Source: Megalonaias nervosa (Eukaryota > Mollusca > Bivalvia > Unionida > Unionidae). Taken from it: 64,000 nt of DNA. The notes under the pieces are model-generated. The model did not search any database. It saw only the letters and a list, made by a program, of their open reading frames with translations, and was not told the DNA's origin. Where the stretch lies: NCBI GenBank assembly GCA_016617855.1, contig JAECUM010009278.1, positions 1 through 64,000 of the forward strand, in the 5' to 3' direction. Shown piece by piece: positions 10,870 to 24,249 of this stretch (position 1 is its first letter; each line of letters starts with the position of its first letter). The translations under genes were made by a program, and so were the position numbers.

Positions 10870-13255
10870 TTCCTAGTAACTGATAAGTCTAAAGTACTGC
10901 ATATTATCAATAAATCAAAGTTCATAACTCTAAGGAATATTATAAACTGTTGATTATATGGAGACCAATTATCCAGATTATTTACTCATATGGATTACTA
11001 CAATGTCCTTCAAAATATTATTTATTACGATGCAGCTGTATCTGTAAATGAAACTAATTTGCTGCTCAAATAACTAAAACAGAACAGAGAAACAAAATTC
11101 AGAACCAAACATAATCAAATATAATTCTACAGAATTATAACTGCAATGCTATTAAAAATAACCAGTTAGTCTTTCTGAAGTAGAAATAAATGCAATTAGG
11201 AGAGGTGTAGTGAGAGAGAAGAGAGAAAGTATATTCTTACACACAAATCTTACTAAGTGAATGCCACTAAAACAATACATAATATTTGTTGTACAAAAAT
11301 ACCAAGCAGAAGCTAATCAAGTGTGATTAAATACAAAAGTCTGATCAAAAAGGCATTCCAAGTTGATGTAATTAACTGTCAATCAAAGATTAATCATAGG
11401 TGACTTAAATGGTGATTCAAGTTAATCGCTGAGCAGCACAGGTGTGAATAAAATCATTTCCAGTTTGCCTTGATCCAAACCCTTTGATGCTTGTGTTCAC
11501 AAATTCACACAAAATGACCACATCCCACATGTTATCATTCCATCATAGATAGAGCAGATATCCAACAGATGTGTCAAATTTAAGTACTTAAAAATATTTG
11601 TATTGTTTCTTTTTCCTGCTGATGTGTAAAATATCTACAAAGTGTTAATATCTATTTATCAATTGATAAATATACAAAACATATTAATATAAAATCCTAA
11701 TAATCCATATACTTCCAGTCACATTTCTGCCTTTGACCAAATTATATCACCCAGATAACCAAAACTTGGGACAAAGTCTCTGATTCCCAATGAATCTAGA
11801 TATCTGACATCTTACTGTACTGGCATAAAGTGCCTATCTTTTAAATTCAAGACCTTGAGATAAAGCTTAAAACCAAAAATGAGTTTGAAATCAGACAACA
11901 AGTGTCAGCGCTAAAGTGTTCATTGTATGTCATTAGCACAAATATCATTAGCGCTGCTGGGACCAAAATTTTGTAAAATGTGAGATAAAATAATTGGTTT
12001 TAAGATCCTGCTTAAATTACACTTAGCATCAAATTTAGCTTAAAATGAACCACAAAAATGTGAATGCTGGAGTTAACATGGCATGGTACATACAGTAAAG
12101 ACATTCATTAGACAATACACAAATTTATGACTTCCCATTTATACATAAATCAATAAATATGTACCTGTATATAAAGGTCACCTGTTTATTATGACATTTT
12201 TATGCAGGTTCTGAGCAATTGTTATACACATGTCTGTCTTTATAATGACTTTTTTATGCAGATCCCAATCAATCATTATACCTGGGTGACTACCTTTGTA
12301 ATGACACACAATCAGAATATTTTACCCCAAATTTATTTTTAAATTTAATAAATAATATAAAAAAGCAACATAAAAAATTGTAGTCCATAAAATTTGTAAT
12401 ATTATCAAACTATTAATCATAATACACAGGAAAAATTAAGAAAGATTTTATCACATTTCTTGATACAAGTCCTAAGTTTTATGTAGAAGATTCAGGTCAA
12501 AGCTTAAAAAAATTTACACCAATAAAATATAATCAAGATTTCCAAAACATGTAAAGTCATGGGACTTGAAACATTAAATTATATGGCAAGATAAAATATT
12601 ATCTTACATACCCAAAGAATCAGACATACCTGCCTTCTTAGTTGGTTGGTTAACTATATTCAAGTATTAAATTCCTAAAAAAAATACCTACTATGGAACA
12701 CAAGTAAATCCACATCAAGAACAAAAAGTTCATAGTAAATTTGTTGTTGTATCATGAACATTAGATGGAAATAGATGAGCTTAAGAAAAGATTATTCAGC
12801 AGTAACCCCTTATAACTTACTGAATATGAATGATTTCTGATCAGGTATATAATGGTATTTTTTTTCAGAACTGGGTAGGTGGTGCATCTTACCGAGTGTG
12901 ATACACGAATGGTTTAACACTCAGTATTATTTATTTAGAGTCATACCAAGTGTGACACATGGTTTATCAATACAGTATTATTTGTGTAATGTCTTACTGA
13001 GTATGATACAGTGCTGTATGGAATTGACTAAACTAAAATAAATTTCAATTCTCTCACACACACCTTCCCCACCTTCTTTCCCTTCCCAGCCCACAGATTA
13101 TTAGTATTTCAACACTCCTGTAAGAAAGGGGTGTAATCAGCCTGTTCCACTGTAATCAGCATCATTGCACTCCACAACACCAATTTGATATAGATGCACT
13201 GTTCAGTTCATTACATTGTGGAGTGAGGTGTTGCTATCCCAATGGAAGCCTTACA
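10870..13255. other. AT-rich intergenic region, no gene seen
   Basis: No open frame of note on either strand. Only a diverged ~55-bp threefold repeat at 12885-13010 ('accgagtgtgatacacg'...'cagtattatttat') stands out. It lies beyond the 3' end of the minus-strand gene and may hold part of its 3' UTR; I see no convincing polyadenylation signal. Confidence 0.6.
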
Positions 13256-13259
13256 GCAC

Positions 13260-13960
13260 AAAGGAAACCTGTTCTATTATATTTGTGAAGCATTTTGACA
13301 TTAAACCTTTGTCTATTATATATCACTTTGTGTTGCATTCTATAAGGCAATTGTCTATTTACTTTGTGTAGCAATTTGATATATGAAACTTTTCAATTTA
13401 ATTTATGTAGCAATTTGACATAAGACAATTGTCTATTTACTTGGTGTAGCAATCTGACATAAGACAATTGTCTATTTACTTGGTGTAGCATTTTTGACAT
13501 AAGACAGATGTTATTTACTTGGTGTAGCATTTTGACATAAGACAATTGTCTATTTACTTGCTTTAGCATTTTGACATAAGACAATTGTCTATTTACTTGG
13601 TGTAGCATTTTGATATAAGACAACTGTCTATTCACTTGGTGTAGCATTTTGACATAAGACATGTTATTTACTTGATGTAGCAATTTGACATAAGACAGTT
13701 ATCTACTTGGTGTAGCAATTTGACATAAGACAGTTGTTATCTACTTGGTGTAGTATTTTGACATAAGACCATTGTTATTTACTTGGTGTAGCAATTTGAC
13801 CTAAGACATTTTCTATTTACTTTGTGTAGCATTTTGACAAAATTCAATTGTGTATTTACTTTGTGTAGCATTTTGATATAAGATAATTATCTATTTACTT
13901 TGTGTACAATTTGACATAAAATAAATGTCAGGTTATTCTATGTAGCACTTGACATAAAAC
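13260..13960. repeat. 39-bp minisatellite abutting the stop codon
   Basis: About sixteen units of acttggtgtagcattttgac-ataagacaattgtctattt. The array reaches to about 13 bp from the stop codon of the minus-strand gene, so in that transcript it would be in the 3' UTR. Many units contain the 10-bp palindrome gacaattgtc. A 96-codon open frame here is repeat translation (39 is a multiple of three). Confidence 0.95.
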
Positions 13961-13972
13961 TCTTATTTATCA

Positions 13973-14104
13973 TCATAAATCAAGCTTTTGATTGAGAGGA
14001 TCCTGAACAATGCGCTGGTGAATCTCAATAAATAGCGGGATGTACATCACAAAGTCCAGGAAGTCAAAGTATCCATTCCCATCTCGATCAAACTTGTGCA
14101 GTAC
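13973..14104 (-). CDS. Exon 17 (residues 684-726, EF-hand, stop)
   Basis: Acceptor gaatttcag; begins VLHKFDRDGNGYFDFLDFVM and ends NQKLDL-TGA. It carries the whole calcium-binding loop and the exiting helix FVMYIPLFIEIHQRIV. The entering helix (TPEHTNYVLHKF) is split with exon 16. Position 8 of the loop is Phe instead of the usual Ile/Val/Leu. Confidence 0.95.
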   Translation of the reverse strand, partial: VLHKFDRDGNGYFDFLDFVMYIPLFIEIHQRIVQDPLNQKLDL

Positions 14105-16205
14105 CTGAAATTCAATAAGCGGCATGTGAATTTGTGACATGTCAAATATTTTAAATTCTGCACACTACACTGTGTTATGTCTGCATTGCTGAACTTTTGG
14201 TACTTTTTTCAATGGAATCACTTGGCAAATCTAAAATTTGGCACATATTAAGCTAAAAAATTTTATTTTGAAATAATCAAGTCCACAAGGTCCATGTCCA
14301 GATTATAAGACTCATGGAAAAACATACACAATCATACTGAGAGTTCTTAATCAAGAAAATCATATCTTAAGTTTATTTATAACAATATTTGCTCTAAACA
14401 GGTGGTAAAATTAGATCAATTCTTGAATATTTTACCTTATTCTAAGTGTTAAGCAATTCAGAATCTAATTTCATTCAAATGCTTGCTTTAAGTAAGTCTC
14501 TAATTATTATATCAATTTACAATTAACTGAAGACAAGTATACAACATTTAGCAAACTGCTTCTAAGAACTATATTGTGTCTCTAAGACATGAAAATTATT
14601 GATTTTGGCAAGTGGGTAAAATACTAAGCCAAATAAATAGTATATTAAACATGAGTTACTGTGACCTAGATTTAAATAACATGGAAAGGTTATGTATAGT
14701 ATTCATTCGTGCAGTTTTAAAGCTACAATAAACCATCTTCTATTTCTGTATTAAATAATTTACTTATTCATTTCTTTTCTTTTTAGTGCTCTATTTTCCT
14801 TTTCAAGTACTACCAATTACAGATAGTCAACTGCAAATACTGTCAGTTGCAAACACTCTCAACTACAAATACTGTCAAATGCAAGCACTGACAACTGCAA
14901 ACATTTTTAATTGCAAAAACTGTTAACTGCAAATACTGTCAATTGCAAACATCGTCAATTGCTAACAGTTAATTGAAAACACTGTCAATTGCAAACAGTT
15001 AATTGCAAACACTCAATTGCAAACACTGTCAACTGCAAATACTGCCAAATGCAAACACTCTCAATTGCAAATACTGTTAATTGCAGATAGCATCAATTGC
15101 AAATATTGTCAACTGTAAACACTGTCAATTCAGCATTAGAATTTTCATTTATTTATTGGTTGCTACAAATCACAAATTTATAGACACAACAATGATCCTT
15201 AAGTGAAACAAAAGAACACCTTCTTCAGTCAACAATAATCCTTGAGTGAAAACAATAGGACACCTTCCCCAATACACAATGATACTTAAGTGGAAACCAT
15301 AGGACACCTCCCCCAAATCAAAAATGATCCCTTAGTGAAAATGAGAGGATACTTTCCCCAATCAACAATAATCCATGAGTGAAAACAATAAGATACCTTC
15401 CCCAATCCATGAAAACATAATTAAATAATCCTTGAGAGAAAACAATAGGACCACTTCCCCAATCCATGGATTTAAAAACAGCAATAATCCTTTAGTGAAA
15501 ACAATATGATTCCATCCCCAATCCATGAATTTTAAAGACACAACAAACCATGATTTTTGAGTAAAAACAATAGGACCACTTTCTCAATCCATGAACTTTA
15601 AAGACACAACAATGACCCTTGAGTGAAAACAATAGGATCCCTTCACCAATCAACAATGAAATTCAAGTGAAAAAGATGGGATCACTTCCCCAGTAAAAAA
15701 AAAAATGTTCTTTATTTTGCCATACAACAAAAAAACACTTCTACATTTACATAGCTTTAATTAATTAATTACATAGTTGGTGTGTTCTGGAGTCAATCCT
15801 CCAGCAGTCAGCTCCACAGCCAGGTTAGCAGAATGGGCATTGCCATCTGGTACACCCTCCCCTTCCTGAAGCAAACTGAACAGCTCCTGAAAGTTTTTTT
15901 TAGAAAATGAAATGTACATTGATAAAACAAGATGTGCAACAATGCATTATACAACACATTCTCTGCAATGCAAATACTGGCTTTCATTCAGAACATCTTG
16001 GTCTTAATGCATGAAGTTGCACATACTCAACTCTCAACAATGCAAATTCTGGCTTTCATTCAGAACATCTTGGTCTTTATGCATAAAGTAGTATATACCC
16101 AACCCTCAAAAAGATTCTCTTGATCCAAATTGTGATTTTCCTAAATCTTTCTTACTGCCTGGTCTGGAATTCTGAGTATCTCACTGAACATTAAGCAGAA
16201 GGATT

Positions 16206-16242
<37 letters not shown>

Positions 16243-19200
16243 ATTCCTTAACCTAAGAGGTCACTGGGGCACCACAGTTGACTTTACGACCAATTCTCTC
16301 CATCTTTCCATGTTCTCTACTGCCCTTTGGGGATCTCCAAATCCCATGCCTGTCCATTCCTTAATGTTGTCTTCCCACCTCTTTTTCTGTCTGCCTCTTC
16401 TTCTGCACCCTCGCACTGTGCCTTGCAAGATTGTTTTTGCCAGTCCAGATGATCTTGAGACATGACTGTACCACTTCAGTTTGCGCTTTTTTTACAGTGG
16501 TCATGAGGTCTTCATAGGATCTGATGGCTTGTTGTATCCTGTTGTGGACTTCTTCATTGGTTACATGGTCAATGTATGAGATGCCCACGATCTTGCGGTA
16601 GCATCTCATTTCGAAGGTTTGAATCCTTCTTTTTAGATGTGAGCATCCATGTTTCACAAGCATACAGAAAGATGGATATGACAACTGAGTATATCAGCCT
16701 TATTTTGGAACCAAAAGCAATGTTGGTATCTTTCCATATTGGTCTCAACCTTGTTATTGCTGCTGTTGTCTGGGCAATCCTGCAAAATAGTTCTGGTTTG
16801 GAGCCCTCATCTGCGATAATTGATCCCAAGTACTTGAAACTTGTGACTCTTTCCAGCTTCTGTCCACTGACTTTTATTTTTGCACTGATGCCATTGGTGT
16901 TGTGTGTCATCAGTTTTTTTTTTTTTTTGGTGCTAATCTCCATACCGTATGCTGTGGAGGTTGTGTCGAGGCTTTCAACAAAGTCAGCCAGTTCTTTTTC
17001 ATCCCCTGCTAAACCATCGATATCATCTGCAAAGTGAAGGTTGGTGACTGTTCTTCCTCCGATGCTGACAGTGCCCTTGTGGTCATGCAAGGCATCCTCC
17101 ATGATCCTTTCCAAGAAAATGTTGAAGAGTGTAGGTGACAGTATACATCCCTGTCTGACTCCAACTGTTGTTTGAAACCAATCTCCTCTGCTGCCATTGA
17201 TGATGACAGCACTGGTGGCTTTGTCATAGAGGTGCTCAACAAACTGCACCAGGTTGAGCTGATGTTGTACTTCCTCATAGTTGCCCATAAGGCTGCATGT
17301 CATACCCTATCAAAGGCCACTTTGAAATTTATAAAATCATGGTATAGATTCTGCTGATGTTGAAGGTATTTCTTGCATAGGAGTCTGAGGTTGAAGATTT
17401 GTTCTGTGGTGCTCCTTCCTGCTTAGAAGCCTGCCTGTTCTTCAGCAATAACTTTCCTTGCTTGAGACTTTACTCTGTTGAGAATTATCTTCAGCATGAT
17501 TTTGCTTGGGTGACTGGTGCAACTGATGGTTTTGTAGTTTTGGCATAGCTGTAGCTTTCCTTTCTTAAGGAGCACGATGACCATGGATTGAGTCCATGTG
17601 GTGGGCCATTCTCCTGTCTGCCATATCTTATTGCAGATTGTTGTTTGGACTGTGACTATCTCTTCTCATCCTGCTTGAATGAGCTCTGCTGGTATGTTGT
17701 CAATGCCGGCTGACTTTCCTTTCTTTAGTGACCTAACTGCAATTTCTACTTCTTCATGTCATCAATTTCTTCTGCCTGAAGGCAATTTAGTACTGCTGGA
17801 TCTCCTTGAGTTTTATGATTGTACAATTCTGAGCAGTATTCTGTCCATCGTTTGAGGATCTCTTGATCTTCTGTGAGGCACTTTCCTGATTTGTCTTGGA
17901 TGGTGGTAGTTTTCCCTTGTTTATGGGTTGTGAGATCTTTCACCAGTTGATATGCCATTTTGCTGTCATTTCTACTCAGACTGTCTTCGATTTTGCAGCA
18001 CTGTCTTTCTATCCAGGATTCCTTTGCCTTTTTCATGCTTTTCCTGATCATGTTGTTTATCCCTCTGTATCTTCTAACTCCTTCATGATCTCTTTTTTCC
18101 TTTTTCAGTTCTCTTCTTTTGTTGCATAGTTCAAGGACATCTGTTGTGACCAAATGTTTCTTTGTTCGATATTTGCCAATGATCTCACTAGCTGTGCTAG
18201 TCACAGCTGTGTTGAATGTGGTTGTTAAGGACTCTAGGTTGGTGTCTTGGCTGTCCAGGGTTATCAAAGGTGCAAATTTACCACCTATAATTGCTTGGAA
18301 GGCTTCTGCGACTTTTGGATCTTTCAATTTTTCAAGGTCAAATCTGATACTTGGTTGGTTAGGCTTTTTGACCATTTTTAGGTGGAGGTGAAACATTGTC
18401 ATTAATAAGTCATGGTCACTGTGTTCTGGCGATATTCAGTCCTGTGCAGAATCATTTTTTCACCAAGATGTACCCAATCTGGTTGTGATGTTGTCCATCT
18501 GGACTATTCCAGGCCCATCTTCTAGATGCATTGTGAGGGCTGAATGTGTTGGCTAGCACAAGATTGTTGTAGGCAGCAAACTCCAAGAGCCTGAGACCTC
18601 CTTCATTTGTTTCTGCATTGCAGAAGGGTCCACAGGCGCTTTGCCAGTTTGTCTGTGAATCAACTCGCACCTTTGCATTCTAGTCTCCTTGTACAAACAG
18701 AATGTCCTTCTTGGGTGAGTTGTCAATGACATCTTGCAGTTGGTTATAAAAATTCTGCAGTTTGTTGTCATCATAGTTAGATGTGGGTGCATAGGCCTGT
18801 ATGATTGTAATGTTGAAGGGAGTCGCCCTCAGGCAGATGGTATTGAGCCTGCTTGAGACTGGGCAGCAACCCATAATGCTGTTCACAATGCCCTTGTGGA
18901 CAAGAAATCCAACACCATGATTGTGTTTGTCCCCTCTTCCGCTGAAGTAGAGCTTATGCCCTTCATCTGTTGTTATTTTGCCAAAGTTTTTCCAGCACAC
19001 TTTGCAGAGACCAATAATGTTCCAGTTGTACCTCTCCAAATCATGTGTAAGTTCTTTCAACTGTCCCACAGCCCTCAGTGTTCTAACATTGTCTCTCCCA
19101 TGGATCTTGGTAGTGGGGGCACCAGTGGCATACTTGTCACCTCCGTCCTGGTGTGCAGCGGAAGGTGCAGTCATTGTTGACCCAGGCTGAAACTGATCCG

Positions 19201-19790
19201 ATATGGAAGAATTGTTAGTTGTCTTCATGTGGTGTGTCAAGGGCAAAATACAGCCTGGTGGAGCCCATCCCTCTCCAGACTGGATGATCACAGCTGAAAT
19301 CCACTGATATAATATGGCATGCCCTGGCCTTGAGCACATGGTCATTGAGCTCATCTTGTAGCCATTCCACCCTGGCCATTGACTTCATCAAGGAAGACTT
19401 CCACCCAGTGATACTGTGCTATCATCACACTATTTTACTCATAGTTGGGGGACTCATGGGGGTGGGAGCATCTTATTCCATCCCATATGGAACCAATGGA
19501 CCTGTACTGCTGCCCAAATTCTGGGCTTCTGCAAATTAATCTATGGCTTTGGAATTCTAGCAATAATTCAAAATGATCCCCTTCAAACAAATTTATCTTA
19601 GCAGTTGCTTTTCAGTTTGAGAAGTAAGGTTTCTATTGTTCTGATGCGAGACATTAGGATGAAGAAAGGCAAATATTAGGCAACCAATTGTAAGAGTGTC
19701 TGATGTCTTATATTTCATTATAATCTACCATATATACTTGCTGATAAGTCCCATCCAACTGCAAGTGACATAGATTCAGATTAAAGGATT

Positions 19791-19854
<64 letters not shown>

Positions 19855-22800
19855 CTGCATTTTTCAGAAATAAGTATTGTTTTATCTTTGTAGAAATAAA
19901 ATTTAGGATTTTGGCAACTATTTTTTTCACAAATAAAAGGCTTCCTAGGTGTACAAGTTTTAAACTTTTAGAGTTTAGTTTAGATCTTGCACTCAAAAAC
20001 ATCCCAGCATTGTCGGAACTATCATAAGCACAAGAAGGCAAAATTTCATTCTGAGGAAATATTTTGAGAAACTTAGTGAATCTGGGCCCAAACTCTGGGC
20101 TCCTGCAAACTAATCTATGACTTTGGAATTCTAGCAATGATTCAAAATGATCCTCTTCAAAAAAATTTATCTTGGCAGTTGCTTTTCAGTTTGAGAAATA
20201 AGGTTTCTATTATTCTGATGCCAGACGTTAGGATGAAGAAAGGCAAATATTAGGCAACCAATGTAAGAGTGTCTGATGTCTTTTATTTCATTATAATCTA
20301 CCATATATACTTGCTGATATGTCCCATCCAACTGCAAGCAACACAGATTCAGACCTGCTGACACATAATGTGCCAGAATATCAGGGTCTATATTGTTTAT
20401 TCTACTGATTACTCCTAACAAACTGCAGTGGCCCAGGTTTTCGCTCAAGGATCATTATGCAACAGCAGATCTCAGTCTGTGCAGTTTGCAATTGGACTTG
20501 ATTTGCACACTACTGTAATGATAGATTTACACAACAGACAATTACAACTATTTCTCAACAACACTGATCATCGGCATTCAAAATTCACATGCCACTAAAG
20601 CACAAATAAGACCAGACTGGAACTCCACATATTTCAAACTGTAAGTAATTCTAAGCTATTTTATTTTTCAATTTAAATACCTAATTCAAAGATCATTAAA
20701 TATCAGCCAATCAATACACTTCAAAATCTTAACTGCCAAAGAAAGTGAAGATCATGTATGATCCTGTGACAGCAACTCACTATGAAGCACTTGAGGCAAA
20801 ATCTGTCAGAGTTTAACTATGTGTTTTGAATCCCAAAATACATTGTTTACCAGCTTGGACAAATTTTTCACATTAAACTTCTATTTGGTATGATTGAGAT
20901 TGTGTCTTTTCTTAATTTATAATACACAACTATTATATTCATGTTATATAAGAAGAAAATGATTTCACATATTTATGGATAGGTACTGGCACTGAGAATT
21001 CTCAAGACTAGGATTATACCTTTCCTAGATGTCAATCAACCATACTTTGCACCTAAATATCTAATTTTATGTTTATGTCTAATGGGAGGAGGGCTATCAG
21101 CTTTCGTATAGTGTGAGTGGCTGCATCATGCTACATATGGGAAATGTTCCCAAAACTGGGACTAAAATACAGGAAATAGTCCATAAGTTTGATCCAAATT
21201 ATCTCAAAAACTGTTTAAATTTTGCTCAACTTTTTAGAATTACTTTTTCTTAAAACAAATTGACAACTCTGTAAAATGTAAGTTTTTGGTACACAATAAA
21301 AACTTTTCTTGTGCAAATCAGCAAAAGCAGGCTGATATTAAATTTTTTTTAAAATATCCATTTTAATCAGTGGGACAAAAATAATTCAGCCTGTTAGCAT
21401 TAACCATCGGCCCTACCTCAGGTGTTCCACCTGATGTTCAGTGCAGGGGAGATAATGTTTCATAGTTGATAATTATATCTACATACAAGCATATTTCTAA
21501 ATTCTTAGACAAACAACCAACCAGCTGAGTATTAATTCAAATTAAATTCTGATTTAATATTTGATTCTTCCATATCTGAATATAGCAAACTTTTTAACTG
21601 GTAAATATTTTGATTTGAAACTAAATCAATAATATAACTTATGATGTCATTGCTACCCCTGTGATGTGATGCAATGAAGAGTTTAATTTTCGGAGGCTTT
21701 TCGATAACATTTTCCAAAGTGTGTTCAAGTAGTGATATCAGGATTTGAGGATGTTAAGGGTGTTTTAGTGTCACAAATATCTTCTTTCAGTGATGCATTG
21801 TCCTTTTAACTGATCTGTTGACCTGTGTCACTGATGTGTTATCCTGTTTCATTGACATGTTGTCATGTGTCACTAACATGTTACCCTGTTTCATTTAAAT
21901 GTGGTCATGTGTCACTAATGTGTTATCCTGTTTCATTAACATGTTGACAAGTGCCACAAATCTGTTATCCTGTTTCATTGACATGTTGTCCTGTGTCACA
22001 ATTGTGCTGTAATGTTTCACTGTTGTATTGTCATGTTTCATTTATAGGCCATCCTGTTTCACTGATTTGTCCTGTTTCACTGATATGTTGTCTTGTTTCA
22101 TTGATGTGTTAACCTGATTCACTGATTTTTCCTCTTTCAGATGTGCTGCCATGTGTCATTGATATGTTGTCCTGTTTCACTGATTTCTTGGTGCTTCACT
22201 ATGTTTTCCCATTTCACTGGCATTGTACTGTTTCAGTGACATGATGTCTAGTGTCATTCATCTGTTGTTTCAATAATGCACTGTCCTGTTTCAATGTGTG
22301 TTGTGTTGTGTTAGATACACTGTCCAAATTCACTAATGTGTTGTCCTGTTTCAATGATGTGTTGTCCTATGTCACTATTTCAATAAAACTCAATTTGTGA
22401 CAGTAAAAGTACCATTAACACCCCTTATGATACTCAAATGCATGATTGGTGCCACCTACTTCATCATTATTGCCTTATTTCAGTCTCAGATGTGATCAAG
22501 ATATGTACTTTAAATATCTTCTGACATTACTGTTTTACATCCTCGTTTTCTATCAGTGATGCAATCAACAACATATATCATCATTTATTCTCAATGGCAA
22601 AGTTGCTGTTGTCATGTGCTCTTTAAGGTAACGGAAACTGGAAAACTCTGAGAAAACTAGCTATGTTTGATAAGCTACCAAGGTAGGGCCACGCTTAATA
22701 TTAATTCTAACTCAACTCTGCACAGTGCAGTTCTCTAAGCTGGAAACACAGAACTGAAAAATCCAGCAAGCTAACATGGCACTTTCAACACCCCAAGCTC

Positions 22801-24193
22801 CCATCAACCACTGAAATGAATGTCCTGCTTGACACAGGTCACAATGGTAATAACTTTTCTGCAATATATTATTATTGTCATCTGCATATACCTTGCTTCT
22901 CTCCATCTTAACATCCAGGGCATGGTAATCCATCTTGTTTATCAACTTTCTCACCACAGGGCTGTGAATATAGGAGAATGAAACCAATCAAACAACTTTA
23001 TACCATCCAGGTATAAAATACTGTGTAGCAATACAAACCTTTTTTTGTAATAAAAGCAAAAGAAAAATAGGTTGCTGACAATTCCTTCAATTAGTAACTC
23101 AAAAAAAAAAATATGAAGTTCCATGTAACATGGCTAAAGTAAAAATATTATTCATTAGGATCAGCATATATGGCAAAGTGATAACATAATCTATTAGGAT
23201 CAGCATATATGGCAAAGTGATAACATCCATCATGATCAGCATATATGGCAAAGTGATAACATCCATCACAATCAGCATACATGGCAAAGTGATAACATCC
23301 ATCACAATCAGCATATATGGCAAAGTGATAACATCCATCATGATCAGCATACATGGCAAAGTGATAACATCCATCACAATCAGCATACATGGCAAAGTGA
23401 TAACATCCATCATGATCAGCATACATGGCAAAGTGATAACATCCATCACAATCAGCATATATGGCAAAGTGATAACATCCATCACAATCAGCATATATGG
23501 CAAAGTGATAACATCCATCACAATCAGCATACATGGCAAAGTGATAACATCCATCACAATCAGCATACAGCAAAGTGATAACATCCATCACGATCAGCAT
23601 ACATGGCAAAGTGATAACATCCATCACGATCAGTATATATGGCAAAGTGATAACATCCATCACAATCAGCATATATGGCAAAGTGATAACATCCATCACA
23701 ATCAGCATACATGGCAAAGTGAAAACATCCATCACAATCAGCATATATGGCAAATAAACATGTCCTGGCCTAATGGCCTTCATGTATACCTACACAGTAT
23801 TGGAGTTTTTTCTTTCTGCCAAATGAACAAAACAAGTCTGTAGTTTTAGATATGTATCAATGCCACAAAAATCAATACTAGATTAGATAAATTTAAGCTA
23901 ACCAGGCACTTACTCCATCTGGGTGACCTTCTCCGATAAAGCTGCTATTATGCTGAACAGTCGGAAATTAATCTTCTGTCTCCCAGGTAAATCCAGAATC
24001 TTTAAGAATATAAGAAAAGAAATCATAGCCCACCACTAAAAATGCTGATATAGTCTCTGACATGATAGATAACTTCATAATTATAGTTACAATCTAACGA
24101 ATTTATGAGGAACAAAATTGGAAGAAAAAAAGTTTAATTTACCTTCCTTATATTTACTTGACATTTATGCAATAAATTATATGCATAAATGCA

Positions 24194-24249
<56 letters not shown>

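Larger units (their letters stand above)
16211..19440 (-). mobile_element. Decayed RTE-type LINE in intron 15
   Basis: Non-LTR retrotransposon inserted in the same orientation as the host gene. From its 5' end it shows an APE-type endonuclease (NVRTL, GVGFLVHKG, IQAYAPTS), a linker, a reverse transcriptase with GVRQGCILSP and the catalytic FADD box, and a C-terminal block with RKIVGISYIDHVTNEEVHNR. The 3' tail is a GAT/ATC trinucleotide run at 16211-16242, as in RTE elements. Similar proteins are often labelled 'craniofacial development protein 2-like'. It is dead: several stops and frameshifts break the frame. The 5' limit is uncertain. Confidence 0.88.

Noticed and set aside
16576..17037. 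Plus-strand 153-codon frame
   Set aside because: Antisense of the LINE reverse transcriptase, where the minus strand shows GVRQGC and FADD motifs.
17896..19601. Other plus-strand frames of 60-94 codons over the LINE
   Set aside because: Shadows of the endonuclease and linker on the opposite strand.
23099..23843. Open frames of 161-211 codons on both strands
   Set aside because: They translate a 36-bp tandem repeat (36 = 12 codons), are mirrored on the opposite strand and have no start context or unique sequence.
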